A stretch of DNA of 64,000 nt. Origin: Pelodiscus sinensis (lineage: Eukaryota; Chordata; Testudines; Trionychidae). The stretch spans positions 140,824,105-140,888,104 of the forward strand of contig NC_134711.1 in the NCBI RefSeq assembly GCF_049634645.1. Reading direction: 5' to 3'. The position numbers were made by a program, and so were the translations under genes. Below, piece after piece: positions 50,001-59,000 of this stretch. Under the pieces are notes generated by a model. It ran no database searches. It was not told the origin of the DNA and saw only the letters and a program-made list of their open reading frames with translations. Positions within the stretch are counted from its first letter, which is position 1. The number at the start of each line of letters is the position of its first letter.

Positions 50001-53000
50001 ATCTTCTCAAATTTAATAATTTCCCACGTGTAGCTGTCATAGTGAAATCCAGGTGGATTAGAGCTATTGCATTTCCTATGTTGAAAAAATCATTTGTCTT
50101 CTCAAAGAGAGAGATCAAATTGGTCTAACATGATCTATCTTTTGTAAAACCATGTTGCATTTTATCCCAAATACTATTTACCTCTTTGTTTTAATGTCTA
50201 AGACCTTTCAATCAGTTGGTCAAACTAATGGACATGTAGTTTCCCTGATGCCTTTTTTCCTCTTTCTTAAAATAGGTACTATATTTGCAATTCTCCAGTC
50301 ATCGGTACCCCCTGAGTTTATGGATTTATTAAAAATACTTGCTGTTGGGATTGCAATTTCATGTGCCAGGTCCTTTAATATTCTTGAATGGAGATTATCC
50401 AAGTCCCCCTATTTGGTCCAATTATGCTGTTTGAGTTTGGCTTCCCCCTCAGATGAGGTAATTTCCATATCCTTGTTTCCATTAGCCACATTACCATTGC
50501 TCCCCAGCTGCTCATTATCCTTACTAAAAACTGAGGCCAAGTATTCATTTAGGTGTGGGGCTATATCTAGATTATCTTTAAACTCCACCCCATCTTCAGT
50601 GCTTAATGTTCCTGCCTATTTATTCCTTGGTTTCTTTTCCTTTTATTATTGGTTTTAATTTCCTTTGCAGGGTCCAGTTCTGTTTTCCTTTTGGCAGTTC
50701 TCACTTTATCCCTACACTTTTTCACTTCCAAGAGATAGTTTTCTTTGGTGATTCTTCCCCTCCTCGATTCCTTGTGGACTGCTTCCTTCCCTTAATAACC
50801 TGTTTGAGATGTTTGTTCATTCCAGTTTGACTGCCAACATTTTCCTACTAATTTTTGCACTTGCTGGGGATGCTGGCTCCAGATAGTTAACTGTGCTCTG
50901 ATATCCCAGATCACTACTTCAATGTCCTTTGTAGAAAAACTGCTGTACTCTGCTAATTATATGACATGCACAATTCTGCATTGAAATGATGTGTATTTAG
51001 GTCTGAAGATACACATGCAGCTCTTCCCTTTGCTTGCATATGTCAGAAGATGCAAAACATAGATTTCTTCATATCATTATCACAGTTGTGTTGCACACAC
51101 CTCAAAGTAATCCACACTTGTCTTCATATCAACAAATATACCTTTACCAAGCAGGCTCAACTACTGCTCTGCCATTTAGCATAGATTCACCCAACACACT
51201 GACTGGCTTGTGAGCACATGTAAATAATTCCCATTCACTGCTTCCTACAGGAGGGAAACAAGGAGATGATGGGGTAGGGAACTGTTTCCCCCCTTTTTGC
51301 TTTTTAATGGTGTTAAATAGAATCCTGTGGGTGAAAAGGAATGTACATTTCAGCAATGGAGAGATTGGCAGAGACTAGAAGATATGTGTTAATGGGGTAT
51401 ATTGGGGCACTGCTGAAAGGAAACACAATTAAAATTGCACAGGCAACCAAACTGAGCATTTCCTTGTTGTCAGAAGTTTGTTTTGCTCAACTCAATATTC
51501 TGCACAGGAGTTACATACCATCAAGCCATAGCTTTGTATTTATATGTTTTTTTGCTATTGATTATACATTATGGTACAATCTTATTTACATGGTCTCAAA
51601 CTATTTTTTCTACAGGATCCCTGGATTATTTAGTGCAAAATGGAGGGTATCGCTAAATAAGCAGCTGCTGAATATTTTGTGTTATTCCCAGTCTGTGATC
51701 CCAAGCTTTATTTACTGCACAGTATTCAAACCCCTCCTCTGAATACAGGACAATGTAGCACTTTAAAGTCTAACAAGATGGTTTATTAGATGATGAGCTT
51801 TCGTGGGCCAGACCCACTTCCTCAGATCAAATAGTGGAAGAAAGTAGTCACAACCATATATACCAAAGGATACAATTAAAAAAATGAACAAATATGAAAA
51901 TTTGTCCTGCATTTTGCTTCAACTACCCCAGACTAACACGGCTACATTTCTATCACTATTCCTCTGAATACAAAATCTTTAATTTTCTCATGGGATTTTT
52001 TTATGGTGCTGTAGTTTTTGTTTCACAAACATTAATTTGTTTTCAAAATACTGTGTGAAGCGAGGAGGTGGTATTATCGCCACTTTGTAGATGTGACTCC
52101 CCTTCATGGATACAGAAGGCAGCTTGTAGAATTTTCTTTCACTGTATGTACTTGTAAATTAATTTCAATACTGCTTCTTGAGTGAGTTTGTATAAATTAC
52201 TACTGATTTATGTTTACTTTGCATTTTTAAAATAAGCTTAGAGACACATGGCTGCATTTTGTATCCATTAATATGTGATATGTTACTGTGGAACCATAAC
52301 TTAATATCCTACATTTGGCATATAATAATCCTTCTTTTAAAACTATACTACTTGTATTTACTAACAATAAATAAGATATAGAAAGGAGATATATCAAGAA
52401 TGGAAGTTCACCATTGTGCAGACTAAGCTGTTAAGGCTTTTAGAATTACGTTCTTTCCTTGTATTTTCTTACAACACTGCCACAGGCCTAACTTAAGAAC
52501 ATAATAGGAGAGATTCCAGAGAATCAGGAAAGTCTTACTAACCATTTCTACCAAAGTCCAAGGAAAATTAACAGATCCAGCTGGATGGTCTCAATGTGTC
52601 ATTTCTCCTTTCTACAATAGAGGAAGAAGCTACTTTTCTGCCTCCTTTTGTGGACATGAGATATTACAATGACTTGCTAAGTCAGATTCCTGAAGAATTC
52701 ATTTCTGTTCCTTTGATAATGAACTGCATGTTGGAACAGGTGAGTATATTTTCATATTTAATTCACAGCCATTATTCATGCTAAACACTGTGATAGTGAA
52801 TTGATCAGTGAAAGACAAACAATCAGGTTCATCCCAAAATAAGTTGCACTGCCCAAGGAGAAGCAGTAGAAAGGAACTGTGACTCCGAGAGGTTGCATAT
52901 AATACAAGCATATAATACAACTTCAAAATGAAAATGATCACTAAGACTATATCAACTTTTCTTAGTGTGGGACATGAGATCCTCCATAAGAATGGCCATA

Positions 53001-56000
53001 CTGAGTCAGACCAAAGGTTCATCTAGTCCAGTACCTGTCTTCCAATAGTGGCCAGTGCCAACAAGAAATTACTACTGTGAGCCCAGCAAAGGAATCATTT
53101 CACATTGCACCTGGGACTCAGAAATTGTTTGTAGCACTTTAGCTTTTAGGGAATGTTTCCAGACAGTCTACAGTAGATGTTCAGTCTGCAGCTTTGAGGA
53201 CAGCACTCAGACCTGCCCATCACTGACTTATTGATAGTCCATCCAGTGAAGAGATTGCAAATTTTGTCCTGTTTTCACAGCAACAAAGAAGATTTACTGC
53301 CCTCTTTGCTGCAGGACTTTAGATCTAGTGGATAAAACAAACATTAAATTTCTGGTTCAATTAGGTTTTAATTTAGCTGCACATGTACTAAATTTTTGGA
53401 CTAGGTTTCCAGACTGACGCACTTCGTTGTTGGTTGGTCTCCCTCTTCTCCTTGAGGCACAAATAGTCATAGATTTTTAAGGCCTGAAAGTGTGTTTATG
53501 GACATTTCATTTCACCTCCTGCATGTAATGCTGACCATAGAATTTCACCCAATAATTCCTACTTCATGCCCTTAATTTTTCTGTAATGTATGTGACCAGG
53601 TCAGGTCAAAAGGTTACAAAAAAGTAGTGGAGGGGTGGTATATTAACCGCAGACTGAGGAAATCTAGAACCCTCAGGGAAGCCCTGGTGGGAGAAGAGGG
53701 GAGCAGAAGACCTACCGGAGGCTAGGAACTCAAAATAATGAGAGTGAAGGAGTTCAGGAGGTCAAACACCTCAAGCTGAGAGACCAGGGAATGCCTAGAG
53801 TTTCCTACAGATGCTACATTTGTGGAGAATGAGGGCACATAGCCCACAGGGTCCCAATATAGTGGAGCCAATGCAATGCAATATAGGATACTGAGAGAAT
53901 GCATGCTCTCTGATACATCCTATGGGGGTCACACTAACCCCACACCAATACAGTAGGCCAGTATGTTTAAATGGAGTAGAAAACACAGCACTGATAGACT
54001 CAGGTAGTGCCTTCATGCTCATCTCAGGGAAGCTGGTGATGCGTAGTCAGTTGCTCCAGGCAAAACGTACGGGGTTACGTGTGTCCATGGGGTAGTTTGT
54101 TATTACCCCACCGTGCCAGTACAGATTGAAATCCAGGGGAACATTACTGGGATGATGGCAGGTATAGTCCGTCAACTCCCCTACCCGGTGCTCATAGGAA
54201 GGAATTTCCCAGAGTCTGAAACTTTACTCCCAGCAAGGGAATTGGAAAAAAAGGGAGAACCTGAAGTAAGGAAAGTGGCTACAATAGATTGTCAACTTCC
54301 AATATGTGTTTAAATATCCCCTAATTTGTTCTCCACCTCTAAAAGGATTAAAAAAAAAAAAGAGGGCTGCTAAGGTGTTGGGAACACAAATTTTGGCCCA
54401 AAACCAGAAGGCTGCTCTCATAGGCAGACCAGCCCAGGTGGCAAGAGAGGAGACTTCCCTGGAGAAGGAAGTGTCAGAGCTTGACCTGCATCCTAATACC
54501 TCAGAACAGACAGAGGCAGCGGAGACTGGTTCCCCAGAATTTGGCCAGATTAGCCCAGGAAGGGAAAATTTTGGACAAGATCAAGCTGAAGGCCCTAGAT
54601 ATGACAACATTAGGAAAGAGGTGACAGAAATAAATGAGCCCAGATGGAAGGGAAAAACCAGGGATCTAGATCTTACTTAATCATAAAGAAGGATCCCCTA
54701 TACTTTCATCTGAAGAAGTGGGTTGTGCCCACGAATGCTCATGATACTATCTGTGTTTGTTACTCTAAAGTGCTGTAGGACCATTCTTTGTTTTTTAACT
54801 TTTTTCTCCTATACCAGGCTACCTCAATACAGGGGGAGGAGGTACAGCAGCTCCTACTACCTCAGAAGCATCAGAAACCTGTATTGAGCCTCACCCACAG
54901 TCATCTGTTTGGGGGGCATCTAGGATTAGAAAAAAATATTGCACGGGTCCTACAGAGATTCTTTTGGCCAGGAGTGCATAAGAATGTATGCTGGTATTGT
55001 GCATCATGTCTTAGGTGTCAACTACACAGTCCTCAGCCCCACAGGAGGGCACTGTTAGTACTCCTCCCCATCACAGAAGTCCCATTCGAGCATATAGCCA
55101 TGAACCTAGTAGGACCTCTAAAGAAGATGACCTGGGGTCACCAGTATACCCTTGACATCATAGACTATGTGACGTGGTATCCCAAAGACATACCCCTATG
55201 GAACACATCCTCAAAAATAATAGCAAAAGCATTATTGAAGATTATTGGAGCATTATTGGACTGCTGAAGGAAATATTGATGGACCAAGGAACCCTGCTCA
55301 TGTCAAAATTGATGAAGGACCTCTACACCCTACTCCCATATCCATACCCTGAGGACCTCTATCATCCCCAGACAGATGGACTCCTCAAAAAGTTCATTCA
55401 ATCCCTCAAATCTGTGATATGGAAAAATAGTAAGTTGAAATGGGGAAGGACCGGGACACCCTGCTACCTTACCTTATGTTCACCATCTGGAAAGTACCTC
55501 AGGCCTCTACTGGATTCTGATCTTTCAAACTATTATATGGATGCCACCCCTGTGGCATACTGGATATTGCTAGAGAGATCTGGGAGGAGTAACCCAATGT
55601 AGGAAAGAATATAATCAAACATGTCTTACAGATGAGGGAACAGATAGCCCGAGTTACCCCAATTGTACGAGAACATCTGGAAGAGGCACAGGAAGCCCAG
55701 CAAACTCATTACAACCATCAGGCAAAAGTTTGATGGTTCCAGCCAGGGGATCTGGTGCTGGTGCCCATAGTGGAGAGCAAGCTTTTCACCCAATGAGGTG
55801 GTTGAAGCTGTGGGGGAAGTAAATTATAAGATGTGACAACCAGGATGCCAGAAAGAGGAAAAGGTATACCATGTGAATCTCTTAAAACCTTGGCTGTTCA
55901 AAGAGACATGTGTAGTCACACAAGAGGTCCCAAACCAGGAAAATACTTCCCATGAGCAAATCAAAATATCCCCTAACCTAATACCACACCAAAAGAAGGA

Positions 56001-59000
56001 AGTAATCAAGATGATCAGCCAATACTAGGACATGTTTTCAACTAAGCCAAGCCAAATGACTGAGGTTTATCACAGTATTACCACAAACCCTGGAGTCAAG
56101 GTTAGACCCCGATCCCAGCTGCAAAAGGGGAAGAAATTAAGGCTGAAGTAAAGAGGATGATGGAATTGGGAGTCATTGAGGAATCCCACAGCGAATGATT
56201 TAGTCCAATTGTTTTGGTGCCAAAGCCCAATGGTACCACTCAGTTCTGCAATGAATTTTGGCAGTTGAATGAAATATCCAAGTTCGGTGCATACCCTATA
56301 CCCCACATCGGTGAATTAGTTGACCACCTAGATTTACCAAAGGGGTATTAGCAGATCCGCTTGGCCAAGGAAGCAAAAGAAAAAACTGCATTTTCTACAC
56401 CTGAGGGCCTATTCCAATATACTGTTCTCCCTTTAGGACTACATGTGGCACCTGCCACCTTCCAACATCTGATGGACGAACTCTGATGCCCCCATACCAG
56501 TTACACAGTGGCATACCTAAACAATGTTATAATTCAGACCTCCAGTTGGGAGACTTATCTAGAGAGAATGGATATCTTAAGACAGGCCACTCTTATGATT
56601 AACCCAGTCAAGTGCACTATAAGACTTCCTGGGGCTAAATACCTCAGCTATGCCATAGGAAGAGGTGTAGTACAACCCCAAGTGAATAAGCTGGAGACCA
56701 TCCAGAATTGGTCCCAACCAAATGGGGAAAAAAACAAGTCCAAGAATTCCTGAATGTGGTGGGGTATTACAGACAATTCATCTTGCATTTTGCTATCAGA
56801 AAAAGTCCCCTGATGGACCTGATAAAGGCCTGGGCTCCTGACATAGTGAAGTGGACTGATGCAGCAGAGAAAGCATTCTTGGATCTATGTACAGCTCTCT
56901 GCAGTAATCCTGTACTCATAGCTCCTGACTGTAACAAAGAATTCGTCCTTTAGACAGATGCATCCAAAGTAGCTTTGGGTGCTGTCTTGTTACAGATGGT
57001 TGGAGATGATGAGCACCAAGACCTCTACTTTAATAGAAAATGCCTACCGAGAGAGCAGAAATATGCAGTGGTTGAAAGAGAATGCTTTCCCATCAAGTGG
57101 GCTATGGAAACACTTGTCACCTGGAAGAGTTTCTACCTTAGATGGTGACAGAGATCTGAGTTCTGCCCCCAGTCTACAGAATAAAAAACCCGTACTACTT
57201 AGGAAATTAAACTTTTGCTTAAGCATACTTAATATTCCTGATTTCTAATCATTAATTCATTTGCATATTAGCCTAGAAAATTGTCCACAGTGAAGACAAT
57301 TAGGAAAGGTTCAACTTGTGATTTGCAGCCATTTTTAAAATTATCCATGTGCATTAAAACTCTTAACGTGTTTTTCATTCAGAAATGTTTGGGAATTCCA
57401 GTGGGAAACAAGTCTTTTTGAGAAAACTATGTTCATGTGAATACAGAAATTCAATGGAATCTAAGTTAAGGCTGCATCAAAATCTAACTCCAAACCAATG
57501 CTATAGTGACACTTACTATGTTTCTGCTTGGTAGGTCATTGCAGGTGAAGAAAGTCTTACACCACCAAGTCTGGTGGTCCCAGAACCACGAGCAGATGGG
57601 CTGGATCATAGCCTTGCTAACCATATAGTCTCTATCCTTCCCTCTCTTGCCCTCTCTGAGAGTGAAAAAAAGGTTTGTATTTACCTTCAGACTTCCTTGA
57701 TAGCTAAATAAATCTCTGTTTTAATTTTTAATGCATGTGCTTTTTTCTTTAACAGAATCTCTACAACTCCTTTTTTCTTAATGACAATGAAGAAAATACT
57801 GTGGTCCCTGAATGGCCTCTTCTATTAAACTACCATGATACTTTGTCTCAGAAGCTACACCTGCTAAAGGTATAATACTTTGTCTTATATCAACAGTCTT
57901 AAAGTCTACAATGAGGGCATTAACTTAAAATTCTTTTTAGGTGTAGAGTAGGAGAACCCATACTTTTCCCGACTGATGGCCACATTTAATGATTTGCCTG
58001 AAATCCAAAGGCTGTGCTTATTTTGCTTAAAATGGAGCAGATTGCAGACACCCATGGAGATTATAGATCCCAACATGCAATGTACCACATTAATCTGAGT
58101 GGCCTGGCCAACCTGCTTATGTGAACACTTAGCTTTTTTGACTGCATCTCAATATACATGATGGTTTGGGATACAGACCGTCCTCGCTATAAGTCCAAGA
58201 TACATTCCAAAAAACTTGGACTTATAGCAAAACAACTTAGAGTGGGGAATTTTTTTCCTGAGGCTGACTTCCATTTAAGTAAATTGGGAGGGGGGAGTGT
58301 TTTGCACGATTTATAGCAGGGAATGGAAGAACTTATAATGCATCAGTTCCTACAGTCGTCAACAACTTTAGTGTGGAACGGATGTATACCGGGGTGACTT
58401 AAAGTGGGGACACTCTGTACATTGTAGAACTCTTTTGGCTTTGCTTTGGACCACCACTGAGCGAGGGGGTTATTCTAAAGAAACTAGAGTTTCTGTAGAC
58501 ACAGAGGCTATGTCTAGACTGGATCCCTCTCTAGGCAGAGGGATGTAAATGAAGCACTTCGAAAGTGCAAATGAAGCCGGGATTTATATATCCCGCACTT
58601 CATTTGCATAATCACGTAATGACACTCTTTCGAAAAAGCACTCTTTTGAAATTGAAACCGCAGTCTAGACGCGGTTCTTTCGAAAATGGGGTGCCTTTTT
58701 GAAAGATCCTGTAAACCTCATTTACAGGATCTTTCGAAAAAGCGCCCCATTTTCTTAAAGAACCGCATCTAGACTGCGGTTTCAATTTCGAAAGAGCGCT
58801 TTTTCGAAAGAGTGCCATTATGTGATTATGCAAATGAAGCATGGGATATTTAAATCCCGGCTTAATTTGCACTTTCGAAGTGCTTCATTTACATCCCTCT
58901 GCCGACAGAAGGATCTAGTCTAGATACACCTAGAGATCTGAAATGAAGAGTGAGGTGTGGCAGCTAGAATGGAATAGATTAGAGTATATTTGACACAGAA

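Larger units (their letters stand above)
53790..57170 (+). mobile_element. Decayed Ty3/Gypsy element with integrase before polymerase (Gmr1-like order)
   Basis: In order along the plus strand: a gag-type zinc knuckle (CYICGE..GHIAHR, near 53830), an aspartic protease (ALIDSGSA, near 53983), an integrase (54860-55900), a reverse transcriptase (56090-56740) and RNase H (56750-57160). In ordinary Gypsy elements integrase comes last. In the Gmr1-like lineage it precedes the polymerase, as here. The linker after the integrase (NLLKPW near 55880, on to GVKVRPR near 56095) is continuous with the polymerase. All domains carry stops, shifts or lost catalytic residues. No LTRs were identified. The whole lies in the SPAG17 intron 52740-57534. 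Confidence 0.82.

Noticed and set aside
53790..57170. Endogenous retrovirus
   Set aside because: No envelope gene, and the protease-integrase-polymerase order and motifs are those of a Gypsy-type retrotransposon.
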